Assembly: GCA_028292105.1 (NCBI GenBank)
Contig: JAQGMY010000303.1
Location: 1 to 40,612 of the forward strand
Reading direction: 5' to 3'
DNA length: 40,612 bases
From: Ramlibacter sp.
GTDB taxonomy: Bacteria > Pseudomonadota > Gammaproteobacteria > Burkholderiales > Burkholderiaceae_C
Shown: in pieces, positions 22,346-29,187 of the stretch
Layout: every line of letters begins with the position of its first letter
Numbering within the stretch: position 1 is the stretch's first letter
The notes under the pieces: model-generated
Databases searched by the model: none
Told to the model about the DNA's origin: nothing
Seen by the model: only the letters and a program-made list of their open reading frames with translations
Translations under genes and position numbers: made by a program

Positions 22346-23022
22346 CAGCGCGGCTCGGTGTTGCAGCCGATGCGCTTGAGCGTCGCATCGATCCAGGAGA
22401 TGTCGAGCGTGCCTTCGGCGATGTCCTTCAGGATCTTCTGCTCGGCGACGCCCTTGGCCTGCGCCGCCTTCAGGATCTCCGCGGCGCTGTCGATCGGCAC
22501 GCACAGCAGGCCATCCGCATCGCCGAGGACCAGGTCGCCGGGCTGGATCACCATGCCGGCGATCGCGATGGTCACGTTGATCTCGCCGGGGCCGTCCTTG
22601 TAGGGGCCGCGATGCGTCACGCCGGCGGCGTACACGGGGAAGTCGCCGGCGGCGATCATGTCGAGGTCGCGGATCGCGCCGTTCATCACGAAGCCGGCGA
22701 TGCCGTTCTTCCTGGCCGTGGTCACCATCAGCTCGCCGATCAGCGCGTTGCTGAGGTCGCCGCCGGCATCCACCACGATCACGTCGCCCGGCTGCGCCAT
22801 GGCGATCGCCTTGTGGATCATCAGGTTGTCGCCGGGGCGGGACTTCACGGTCAGCGCCGGGCCGCACAGGTAGCCGCCCTTGTGCATCGGCCGCAGCGTC
22901 GGGCCGCCGGCCGTCATGCGCGCCATGCAGTCGCTGATGTTCGCCACGGGGACGCCGCGGAACGCCTGCACGATAGCGGCGGGGACGCAGCGTTGCCGCT
23001 GGAGGATCTGGAGTCCGGTCAT
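22345..23022 (-). CDS. RraA-like aldolase/decarboxylase (HMG aldolase family)
   Basis: 225 residues from ATG 23022, overlapping the stop of the FMN oxidase gene by 4 bp. The RraA/HMG-aldolase fold is shown by VANISDCMARM, GYLCGPALTVKSRPGDNLMI, QPGDVIVVDAGGDLSNALIGELM, the metal/substrate motif GAIRDLDMI, and PGDLVLGDADGLLCVP. Proteins of this family with the R-D motif are divalent-metal class II aldolases that cleave 4-hydroxy-4-methyl-2-oxoglutarate or 4-carboxy-type analogues to pyruvate plus an oxoacid, or decarboxylate oxaloacetate; the RNase E inhibitor RraA lacks that activity. Clustered with a 2-hydroxyacid oxidase, so oxidation to a 2-oxoacid followed by retro-aldol cleavage is a reasonable pathway (inference). 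Older annotation as demethylmenaquinone methyltransferase is incorrect for this family. Confidence 0.88.
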   Translation of the reverse strand: MTGLQILQRQRCVPAAIVQAFRGVPVANISDCMARMTAGGPTLRPMHKGGYLCGPALTVKSRPGDNLMIHKAIAMAQPGDVIVVDAGGDLSNALIGELMVTTARKNGIAGFVMNGAIRDLDMIAAGDFPVYAAGVTHRGPYKDGPGEINVTIAIAGMVIQPGDLVLGDADGLLCVPIDSAAEILKAAQAKGVAEQKILKDIAEGTLDISWIDATLKRIGCNTEPR

Positions 23023-24275
23023 GGAAGTTCTGGTGGTGTTTGTCGGGAAAGGAGGAAGCTGGCGTCCAGCTGGGACAGCGATGTGACGCCCAGCATCGCC
23101 ATGTTGCGCGAGACTTCGAGCCGCAGCAAATCGATGGCCCGCAGCACACCGGCCTCGCCGGCGACGCTGGCCGCGTAATTGAAGGGCCGGCCGACGAAGA
23201 CGAATCTTGCGCCCATCGCCAAGGCCTTGAGCACGTCGCTGCCGCGGCGCACGCCGCTGTCCAGCATGATCGGCACTTCCGGGCAGGCGGCCACGATGCG
23301 CGGCAGCACCCGCAGCGGCGCCACCGCGCCATCGAGCTGGCGGCCGCCGTGGTTCGACACGATGATGCCGTCGGCGCCGTGGTCCACCGCCAGGCGGGCG
23401 TCGCGGGCATCGAGGATGCCCTTGACCACCAGCTGTCCCGGCCACATCTTGCGGATCAGCCGCAGGTGCTCCCAGTTCAGGTGGCCGCGCTCGGCCAGGT
23501 CGCGTTCGACGTTGGGCGACAGGATGGGCGCACCGCGATGGGCGTAGTTGTTCTCGAAGTGCGGCATGCCATGGCGTGCGATCGTCTTCAGGAAGGTGCC
23601 GAACAGCCAGCGCGGATGGGTGATGCCTTGCCAGGCCAGCGCGGCGCTGGGCCGCAGCGGCGTCGAGAAGCCGGCACGCACGTTGTTCTCGCGGTTGGAG
23701 CTCACCGGCGTGTCCACGGTGATGACCAGGGTCTTGAAGCCGGCCGCCTGCACGCGCTGGATCAGCGCGGTGATGTTCGGCTCGTCGCCCGGCAGGTAGG
23801 CCTGGAACCAGGCGTCGGGATTGGCCTGCACCACCTCCTCCAGGCGGATCAGCGACGAGCCGCTCATGATCATCGGGATGTTCTCGCGCGCCGCCGCCTG
23901 CGCCAGCACCAGGTCGCCGCGGTAGGCCGACAAGGCATTGATGCCCATGGGCGCCATGCCGAAGGGCGCGCTCCAGGTGCGGCCCAGCACGGTTGCGGCG
24001 GTGGAGCGGCGGGAGATGTCCACCAGCACCCGTGGCACGAATTCCAGCTGCTCGAATGCCGTGCGGTTGGCGCGCAGCGAGTGGTTGCGCTCCACCGCGC
24101 CGCAGATGTAGGCGAAGACGGGCTTGGGCAGGTGGCGGCGGGCGGCGTCCTCGAAGTCGTCCAGGCTCAGGATCATGTCGAAGCGGGCCGGCAAGGGCGC
24201 CGGCCGCGCGCTGGCTGCCGTCGAGCGCCCGTGGTGCACCGCGGCGGTCCCGCCGGCGGGGTTCTCTATCTGCAT
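23019..24275 (-). CDS. FMN-dependent alpha-hydroxyacid oxidase/dehydrogenase
   Basis: 418 residues from ATG 24275; an alternative Met at 24176 (MILSLDDFEDAARR) begins where family members usually start, so the first ~33 residues may be untranslated. The family's TIM-barrel motifs run in order: FAPFGMAPMG-type segment SAPFGMAPMGINALS, MIMSGSSLIRLEEV, AWFQAYLPG, TLVITVDTPVSSNRENNVR, QLVVKGILDARDA, the catalytic SNHGGRQLDG (His and Arg), and the FMN-phosphate loop DSGVRRGSDVLKALAMGARF. It oxidises an L-2-hydroxyacid such as lactate, glycolate or mandelate to the 2-oxoacid. First gene of the operon (oxidase, RraA-like, D-dehydrogenase, Bug A) and divergent from lysR. Confidence 0.93.
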   Translation of the reverse strand: MQIENPAGGTAAVHHGRSTAASARPAPLPARFDMILSLDDFEDAARRHLPKPVFAYICGAVERNHSLRANRTAFEQLEFVPRVLVDISRRSTAATVLGRTWSAPFGMAPMGINALSAYRGDLVLAQAAARENIPMIMSGSSLIRLEEVVQANPDAWFQAYLPGDEPNITALIQRVQAAGFKTLVITVDTPVSSNRENNVRAGFSTPLRPSAALAWQGITHPRWLFGTFLKTIARHGMPHFENNYAHRGAPILSPNVERDLAERGHLNWEHLRLIRKMWPGQLVVKGILDARDARLAVDHGADGIIVSNHGGRQLDGAVAPLRVLPRIVAACPEVPIMLDSGVRRGSDVLKALAMGARFVFVGRPFNYAASVAGEAGVLRAIDLLRLEVSRNMAMLGVTSLSQLDASFLLSRQTPPELP

Positions 24276-24316
24276 GGCGCGAGTGTCCCTGCCGCCGGCT
24301 GGCCCGTCCAATACAT

Positions 24317-24331
24317 AATCGCCGCTCGATT
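24317..24331. promoter_or_regulatory. Candidate LysR operator dyad
   Basis: AATCG-CCGCT-CGATT inverted repeat in the 78-bp gap between the FMN oxidase (minus) and LysR (plus), within the only AT-richer stretch there. Position just before the lysR start fits autoregulation. Assigned by symmetry and place only. Confidence 0.4.
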
Positions 24332-24353
24332 GATACCCGGTCGGCATTGCACC

Positions 24354-25250
24354 TTGCTCGAGATCCGCCAGCTCCGCTACTTCCAGGCCGTCGCCGAGGA
24401 ACTGCACTTCGGCCGCGCCGCCGCGCGCGTGGCCATCGCGCAGCCGGCCTTGTCGCGGCAGATCCAGCAGCTGGAGGAAGAACTCGGCACGCCGCTGCTG
24501 CGGCGCACCCAGCGCAAGGTGGAACTGCTCCCCGCCGGCGCGCTGCTGCTGGAACGCACCCGCATGATCCTGCACGAGCTGGAGCGGGCGGCGGCCGACA
24601 CCCGCCGCACCGGCGCGGGCGAGCTGGGACGGCTGACGGTGGGCTTCATCCACTCGTCCACCTACGGCCTGTTGCCGTCGATCGTCGGCCGCTTCCGGGA
24701 ACTCTATCCGCGCATCGAGCTGGAACTGCAGGAGCTGCCCATCACCGGCCAGCACGCGGCCTTGCTGCGCGGCTCGATCGACGTCGGCCTGCTGCGCGTG
24801 CAGTCCGCGCCGGCGGAGCTCGAGATCCTGCCGGTGATGGAAGATCCCTTGCTGCTGGCATTGCCCACGCTGCACCCGCTGGCGGGCCGGCAGAAGCTGC
24901 GGCTGAAGTCGGTGGCGGGCGATCCCTTCGTGATGTTCGGCAAGGGCGACAGCGCCTTGTTCCACGGGCGCATCCTGGCGCTGTGCCAGCGCGCCGGTTT
25001 CGAGCCGCAGGTGGCGCAGTACGCGACCCAGATCCATACCGTCGTCGGCCTGGTCGGCGCCGGCCTCGGGGTGGCGGTGGTGCCCGCGACGGCGCGCAAC
25101 CTGCGCCCGGAAAACGTGCGCTTCGTCCGGCTGGCCGACGAAGCCGAGCCGCTGCACGTGGCACTGGCCTGGCGCCGCGGCCAGGAGACGCCGGCGATCC
25201 GTTCCTTCCGCCGCGTGACCGAGCAGGTGGTGGCGGCATTGACGCGTTGA
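24354..25250 (+). CDS. LysR-family transcriptional regulator
   Basis: 298 residues from TTG 24354 (LLEIRQLRYFQAVAEELHFG); the track ORF runs in from antisense sequence at 23040 and has no Met near the domain start, so TTG is the best choice. The winged HTH covers residues ~1-60 (RAAARVAIAQPALSRQIQQL, LGTPLLRRTQRKVELLPAG), and the periplasmic-binding-like effector domain follows (GELGRLTVGFIHSSTYGLLPSI to VVGLVGAGLGVAVVPATARN). It is divergent from the four-gene hydroxyacid operon and upstream of a second Bug receptor, so it probably controls both in response to the acid. The effector could be a Bug ligand or a 2-oxoacid (inference). Confidence 0.92.
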   Translation: MLEIRQLRYFQAVAEELHFGRAAARVAIAQPALSRQIQQLEEELGTPLLRRTQRKVELLPAGALLLERTRMILHELERAAADTRRTGAGELGRLTVGFIHSSTYGLLPSIVGRFRELYPRIELELQELPITGQHAALLRGSIDVGLLRVQSAPAELEILPVMEDPLLLALPTLHPLAGRQKLRLKSVAGDPFVMFGKGDSALFHGRILALCQRAGFEPQVAQYATQIHTVVGLVGAGLGVAVVPATARNLRPENVRFVRLADEAEPLHVALAWRRGQETPAIRSFRRVTEQVVAALTR

Positions 25251-25287
25251 GCGGACGCCGGACAACCGGGTTGGTTCCAGCAGCCGT

Positions 25288-25304
25288 GATGCCCGTGCGG
25301 CATC
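25288..25304. other. Weak hairpin between lysR and Bug B
   Basis: GATGCC-cgtgc-GGCATC, 37 bp after the lysR stop. No T-tract follows, so an intrinsic terminator call is doubtful. The 123-bp gap otherwise holds the AAGGAG ribosome site of the next gene. Confidence 0.3.
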
Positions 25305-25373
25305 AATGACACGCGCATTCCCTATTGGACGCAGCTCGCGCTCCGCCCGACACTCGCGCGCAAAGGAGACAAG

Positions 25374-26324
25374 ATGACCACCATCAACCGTCGACAGGCC
25401 GCCCTCGGCCTGCTGGCCGCCGCTGCCATTCCTGCCTGGGCGCAGGAATGGGTGCCGACGCAGCCGATCACCATCCTCGTGGGGTTCGCTCCCGGCGGCT
25501 CGGCCGACCAGATCGCGCGCCAGCTCTCGTTCGCCGCCAAGAACATCATCCCGGTGCCGGTGATCGTGGTGAACAAGGCCGGTGCCGCTGGTGCGATCGC
25601 GGCCCAGGCCGTGGCCGAGGCCAGGCCGGACGGCTACACGCTGTTCGTCGGTGGCGGCAGCGAGACCACCTCGGTCGGCAACTTCAAGCCGCTGCCCTAC
25701 GACCCGCGCAAGTCCTTCGTGCCCGTGATCAAGGTCTCGCGCGCGCCCAGCATCCTTGCGGTGCGCGCCGATTCGAAGTTCAGCGACATGCGCGCGCTGC
25801 TGGCGGAGGCGAAGCAGGGAGCGGAGAGGGTGTCCTACGGTTCCACCGGCGAAGGCGGCATCTTCCATGCGACCGGTCTGGTGCTGGAGAAGCAGGCCGG
25901 CGTGAAGCTGCTGCACGTGCCGTACAAGGGCGCGGCGGAGTCCATGAACGCGCTGCTGGCCGGCCAGGTCGACTCCGCCTTCGGCGCCTATGAAGAGATG
26001 AAGCCGATGATCGATGCCGGCCGCGTCAAGCCGCTGGCGCTGTTCTCGCGCAGCCGCATGCCGGCCCTGCCCAACGTGCCGACCATGATCGAAGTGGGCG
26101 TGCCGGTGGCCCTGGACAACATGAAGGGCCTGATGGCGCCGGCCGGCCTGCCCGCCCCGGTGTACCGCTACCTGCACGAGAGCTTCCGCAAGGCCATGCA
26201 GACGCCCGGCTGGAAGGAGTACGTGGCGAAGTCGGGCCTGACCGAGGACTACGCCGAGGGCCCGGCTTTCCAGCGCGAAGTCGTGGAAGGCTACGAGCTG
26301 ATCGGCAAGGCGCTCGCCAAATGA
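25374..26324 (+). CDS. Bug-type substrate-binding protein (B)
   Basis: 316 residues; AAAGGAG seven bases upstream of ATG 25374 fixes the start. Signal peptide RRQAALGLLAAAAIPAWAQ, ending in a WAQ-type cleavage site. Bug motifs: TQPITILVGFAPGGSADQIA, VVNKAGAAGAIAAQAVAEAR, PDGYTLFVGGG, SYGSTGEGGIFHATGL, HVPYKGAAESMNALLAGQVD and PALPNVPTMIEVGV. It is distinct in sequence from Bug A in the operon on the other side of lysR. The stop overlaps the next gene by 4 bp (ATGA), so it is co-expressed with the 3-hydroxyisobutyrate-dehydrogenase-type enzyme. The ligand is likely a carboxylate; no TctAB is nearby. Confidence 0.93.
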   Translation: MTTINRRQAALGLLAAAAIPAWAQEWVPTQPITILVGFAPGGSADQIARQLSFAAKNIIPVPVIVVNKAGAAGAIAAQAVAEARPDGYTLFVGGGSETTSVGNFKPLPYDPRKSFVPVIKVSRAPSILAVRADSKFSDMRALLAEAKQGAERVSYGSTGEGGIFHATGLVLEKQAGVKLLHVPYKGAAESMNALLAGQVDSAFGAYEEMKPMIDAGRVKPLALFSRSRMPALPNVPTMIEVGVPVALDNMKGLMAPAGLPAPVYRYLHESFRKAMQTPGWKEYVAKSGLTEDYAEGPAFQREVVEGYELIGKALAK

Positions 26325-27214
26325 AAAGCTTCGGCAAGGACGCCCGCATCGGGTTCATCGGCCTGGGCGTGATGGGCGCCGGCATGGCGCACTGCCTGCT
26401 GCGTGCCGGGCACGGTCTGCAGGTTTATGCGCGCAACCCGGAGCGCACCGAAGCCTTCGTGGCGGCCGGCGCCCAGGCGGCGCCATCCGCCGAAGAACTG
26501 GGTCGCCGTTGCGAACTGGTGTTCCTGTGCCTGTCCGACGACGCCGCCGTGGAGCAGGTGCTGTTCGGCGCGCAAGGCCTGGCCGGCGGCCTGGCTGCCG
26601 GCAGCTGCGTGGTGGACACGAGCACGATCGCCGCTGCGTCGGCGCGTGCCTTCGGCGAGCAGCTGCAGGCACGCGGCATCCACCTGCTGGACGCCCCCAT
26701 CAGCGGCGGCCAGCAGGGCGCCGAAAGCGGAACCCTCACGGCCATGATAGGCGGCGAGGCCGAGGTGCTGGCGGCTTGCCGCGAAGTGATGGCGGCGTTC
26801 TGCAAGACCATGACGCACGTCGGCGCGCTGGGCGCAGGCCAGACGGTGAAGTCCTGCAACCAGGTGGCCGTGGCCGGTGCGATGGCCGGCGTGGCCGACG
26901 CCATCGCGCTGGCGATCGCCCAGGGGGTGGACCCGAAGGTGATGCGCGACGTGGTGTTGGCCGGCACCGGCCGCAGCTTCGCCATGGAAAAGCACGGCCT
27001 GCGCATCATCGAAGGCGATACGAAGCCGGGATTCCGCGCCCGCCTGATGCGCAAGGACCTGCGCATCGCGCTGGCCACGGCGCGTGCCGCGGGCGCCACG
27101 CTGCCGGCGGCAACGCTGGTGGAGCAGCTGGTCAACGAGCTGTGCGAATCCGGCCAGGGCGAAGCCGACTGGTGCGCCATCGGCCGGCTGGTGCAGCAAA
27201 AGCGCGCACCCTGA
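26321..27214 (+). CDS. NAD(P)-dependent beta-hydroxyacid dehydrogenase (3-HIBADH / tartronate-semialdehyde reductase family)
   Basis: 297 residues, start overlapping the Bug B stop (ATGA). N-terminal Rossmann motif RIGFIGLGVMGAGMAHCLL, then VFLCLSDDAAVEQVLFG, the substrate motif DAPISGGQQGAESGTLTAMIGG, and the catalytic-Lys helix GAGQTVKSCNQVAVAGAMAG. Family members reduce or oxidise 3-hydroxyisobutyrate, tartronate semialdehyde, L-threonate and similar beta-hydroxyacids. An OtnC-like decarboxylase converges on this gene 6 bp away; LtnD-type threonate dehydrogenases often cluster with OtnC, so a four-carbon sugar-acid route is a good alternative reading, though the OtnK kinase is not in the window. 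Confidence 0.9.
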   Translation: MKSFGKDARIGFIGLGVMGAGMAHCLLRAGHGLQVYARNPERTEAFVAAGAQAAPSAEELGRRCELVFLCLSDDAAVEQVLFGAQGLAGGLAAGSCVVDTSTIAAASARAFGEQLQARGIHLLDAPISGGQQGAESGTLTAMIGGEAEVLAACREVMAAFCKTMTHVGALGAGQTVKSCNQVAVAGAMAGVADAIALAIAQGVDPKVMRDVVLAGTGRSFAMEKHGLRIIEGDTKPGFRARLMRKDLRIALATARAAGATLPAATLVEQLVNELCESGQGEADWCAIGRLVQQKRAP

Positions 27215-27220
27215 GCGGCG

Positions 27221-27883
27221 CTACCAGCGGGCGCCAAAAACGTTGCGCAGCTCGACCAGGGCGAGCTCGCCCAGCGGCTGCGGCTTGGGCTGCGCCAGGT
27301 TCCACAGCCTGGCCGTCTCTTCCAGCTCCTCGAGCACCGCCATCGCCTGCGCCGGGGTGTCGTGCCAGACGTTCGGCCCCAGCCGGGTGAGCATCACCGC
27401 GCGCAGCGGCGTGCCTTGCGCGCAGTAGCGGGCGATCAGTGCCGCCACCGCCTCCGCGGTTTCCGGCGCACCCGGACGGTGGTAGGGAACGACCGGGACG
27501 TGGCCCACCTTCATCACGAAATAGGGCGTGATCGGCGGCAGCAGTTCCGCACCGTTGGCGTTCAGGGTCAGCGCAACGCAGTGCGTGCTGTGCGTGTGGA
27601 TCACGCAACGCGGCGCAGTCCCTGGCGCCGCGTGCGCCTCGTAGATGCGCCGGTGCAGCGCCAGCGTCTTGCTCGCCGGGGCGCCCGACAGCTGCCGTCC
27701 CCGCGGGTCGACCCTGGCGATCGCCTGTTCCTCGAGGAAGCCCAGGCAGGCATCGGTCGGCGTGACCAGGAAGCCATCGTCCAGCCGCACGCTGATGTTG
27801 CCGGCGGTGGCGTGGACGTAGCCCCGCTCGAACAGGCTGCGGCCGACGCGGCAGATCTCGGCGCGGGCGAAGGCTTCGTCCAA
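27221..27883 (-). CDS. Class II aldolase, OtnC-like (3-oxo-tetronate 4-phosphate decarboxylase family)
   Basis: 220 residues; the frame starts with TTG at 27883 (LDEAFARAEICRVG) and no better ATG exists near the domain start. The class II aldolase/adducin fold is clear: GRSLFERGYVHATAGNISVR, DGFLVTPTDACLGFL, the metal-binding HTHSTHC, and PYFVMKVGHVPVVPYHRPG, which is closest to OtnC. OtnC decarboxylates 3-oxo-tetronate 4-phosphate to dihydroxyacetone phosphate in the cytoplasm during threonate/erythronate catabolism (established for characterised OtnC). No OtnK kinase or OtnI isomerase is in the window, so this may be solitary or use another partner. It follows the DUF5666 gene by 16 bp on the same strand. 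Confidence 0.8.
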   Translation of the reverse strand: MDEAFARAEICRVGRSLFERGYVHATAGNISVRLDDGFLVTPTDACLGFLEEQAIARVDPRGRQLSGAPASKTLALHRRIYEAHAAPGTAPRCVIHTHSTHCVALTLNANGAELLPPITPYFVMKVGHVPVVPYHRPGAPETAEAVAALIARYCAQGTPLRAVMLTRLGPNVWHDTPAQAMAVLEELEETARLWNLAQPKPQPLGELALVELRNVFGARW

Positions 27884-27899
27884 GTGCGAGCGCCCGGGG

Positions 27900-28526
27900 T
27901 CAGTAAGGCGGCGCGAAGCCGTTGCGGCCGGCGCTGATGCGCGTGACCGTCGGCTGGCCGTTGACCTCCTGCGCGGTCAGCGAAATCGAGCTGCCTGGCA
28001 GCATCAGGCTGCGGTCGCCTGGGCGCAGGCTCACGACCGGCGCGTCCGGGGGCACCACGATGGTCTGCTGGCCGTCCTTGTAGCGCACCTGCAGGCGGCG
28101 GCCGTCGGCGGCCGAGACGACGTCGGCCACCGTCGCGTTCGTCATGGTGCTCTGGGGCAGGAAGTCGAACGGGCGGTGGCCTTCGCCGGTGCCGCGCATC
28201 GCCTCCGGGAACACCACCACCGCGATCGCGCGCTGGGTGCCGTCGGCCTGCGGCATGGCGCCGGCACCGATGAAGCTGCCGGGCTTCACTGCCGCCAGGT
28301 CCACCGGGTACATCTCGGTGACCACCAGGTTGGGCGCGATCGCCAGTTCAATGCGCTGGCCGCCGCGTTCGCGCAGCACCATCTTCGTGTCCGTGAGCGA
28401 GTCGATCGTGCCGCGCAGCCGCACGGTCTGCGCTGCGGCTGCCGGCTGCTGCGCCTGGGCGAGCGCGGGGAATGCGATGGCCGCGGCCGAAGCCAGGGCG
28501 AGGAGGGCGCGTCGTCGAATCTGCAT
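27900..28526 (-). CDS. Secreted DUF5666-type protein
   Basis: 208 residues from ATG 28526 with AGGAA about seven bases upstream; the longer track ORF adds an Arg-rich leader. Signal peptide RRRALLALASAAAIAFPALAQAQ. The mature protein is beta-rich with OB-like repeats: VRLRGTIDSLTDTKMVLRER, GGQRIELAIAPN, KPGSFIGAGAMPQADGTQRA and a second half, VADVVSAADGRRLQVRYKDG and TIVVPPDAPVV. This matches DUF5666-type periplasmic proteins often annotated with metal or nickel/ABC transporter genes; actual function unknown. It lies 73 bp after the GNAT gene and 16 bp before the OtnC-like gene on the same strand. Confidence 0.75.
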   Translation of the reverse strand: MQIRRRALLALASAAAIAFPALAQAQQPAAAAQTVRLRGTIDSLTDTKMVLRERGGQRIELAIAPNLVVTEMYPVDLAAVKPGSFIGAGAMPQADGTQRAIAVVVFPEAMRGTGEGHRPFDFLPQSTMTNATVADVVSAADGRRLQVRYKDGQQTIVVPPDAPVVSLRPGDRSLMLPGSSISLTAQEVNGQPTVTRISAGRNGFAPPY

Positions 28527-28599
28527 CAGCCATTCCTTTCGGGAGAATCTTGCCGGCCTTGCGGCACGGCGTGCAGCGAGGCGGCGGGATCCGCGGGCT

Positions 28600-29067
28600 T
28601 CATTTGAGCGGGACCACATAGCGCACGAAGTCGTCCGCCCGGGCGAAACGATCGTACAGGCGCCTTGCCTGGGTGTTGTTCGCCTTGGTCATCCAGTAGA
28701 GCCGGGCCCAGCCTTCGGCGCGCATGGCGTTGCGCAGCCACTCGAGCAGCGCGGCGCCGATGCCGCGGCCGCGGGCTGCCGGCGTGACGAACAGGTCTTC
28801 GAGATAGCAGACGGCCTGGGTTTCCCAGGTGTTCTCGTGCACCACGCAGTTGGCGAAGCCCAGCACCTGGCCGTCCACCTCGGCCACGATGCACATCACC
28901 TGCGCGTCGGGGTCCAGGATGCGCTTCCAGGTGCGGTCGGTGACCTCCTGGGGCACCTGGGCCTGGTAGAAGCGGCAGTACCCGCGCCAGAGTTCTCGCC
29001 AGGTGGCCTCGTCGGCAGGCACGGCGGCGCGGATGATGCAGGGCGTCGTCACGCAGCGATTGTGCAT
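28600..29067 (-). CDS. GNAT-family N-acetyltransferase
   Basis: 155 residues. The acetyl-CoA-binding signature is LEDLFVTPAARGRGIGAALL, followed by the helix LEWLRNAMRAEGWARLYWMT and the C-terminal N-x-x-A-x-x-L-Y motif (NNTQARRLYDRF). Upstream strands IIRAAVPADEATWRELWRGY and MCIVAEVDGQVLGFANCVVH complete the fold. The acceptor cannot be identified; the Asn/Tyr motif suggests a small-molecule or amino-group N-acetyltransferase. ATG 29067 has no clear ribosome site. It is separated from the upstream FAD/Fe-S gene by 120 bp containing a tandem REP-like element. Confidence 0.9.
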   Translation of the reverse strand: MHNRCVTTPCIIRAAVPADEATWRELWRGYCRFYQAQVPQEVTDRTWKRILDPDAQVMCIVAEVDGQVLGFANCVVHENTWETQAVCYLEDLFVTPAARGRGIGAALLEWLRNAMRAEGWARLYWMTKANNTQARRLYDRFARADDFVRYVVPLK

Positions 29068-29127
29068 GCACGGGAGGACCGCGGTCGGGCGGGTGCGGCA
29101 GAAGTTCTACATTCCGCCGCTTTCTCG

Positions 29128-29171
29128 CGTCATTCCCGCGGAGGTATCGTCATTCCCGCGGAGGCGGGAAT
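29128..29171. repeat. REP-like element, tandem 20-bp unit with hairpin
   Basis: Two direct copies of a 17-bp segment (29128-29144 and 29148-29164, period 20 bp) containing CATTCCCGCGGAGG. The second copy continues into GCGGGAAT, making a hairpin ATTCCCGC-ggag-GCGGGAAT (29152-29171). This is the usual proteobacterial CATTCCCGC...GCGGGAATCCA palindrome. It lies between the FAD/Fe-S gene stop and the GNAT start. Confidence 0.8.
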
Positions 29172-29187
29172 CCAGAGCGTCCAAGGG

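Noticed and set aside
22345-23022. Demethylmenaquinone methyltransferase (MenG)
   Set aside because: This is an obsolete label for RraA-fold proteins; no SAM-binding motif is present and the GAIRD motif supports an aldolase/decarboxylase.
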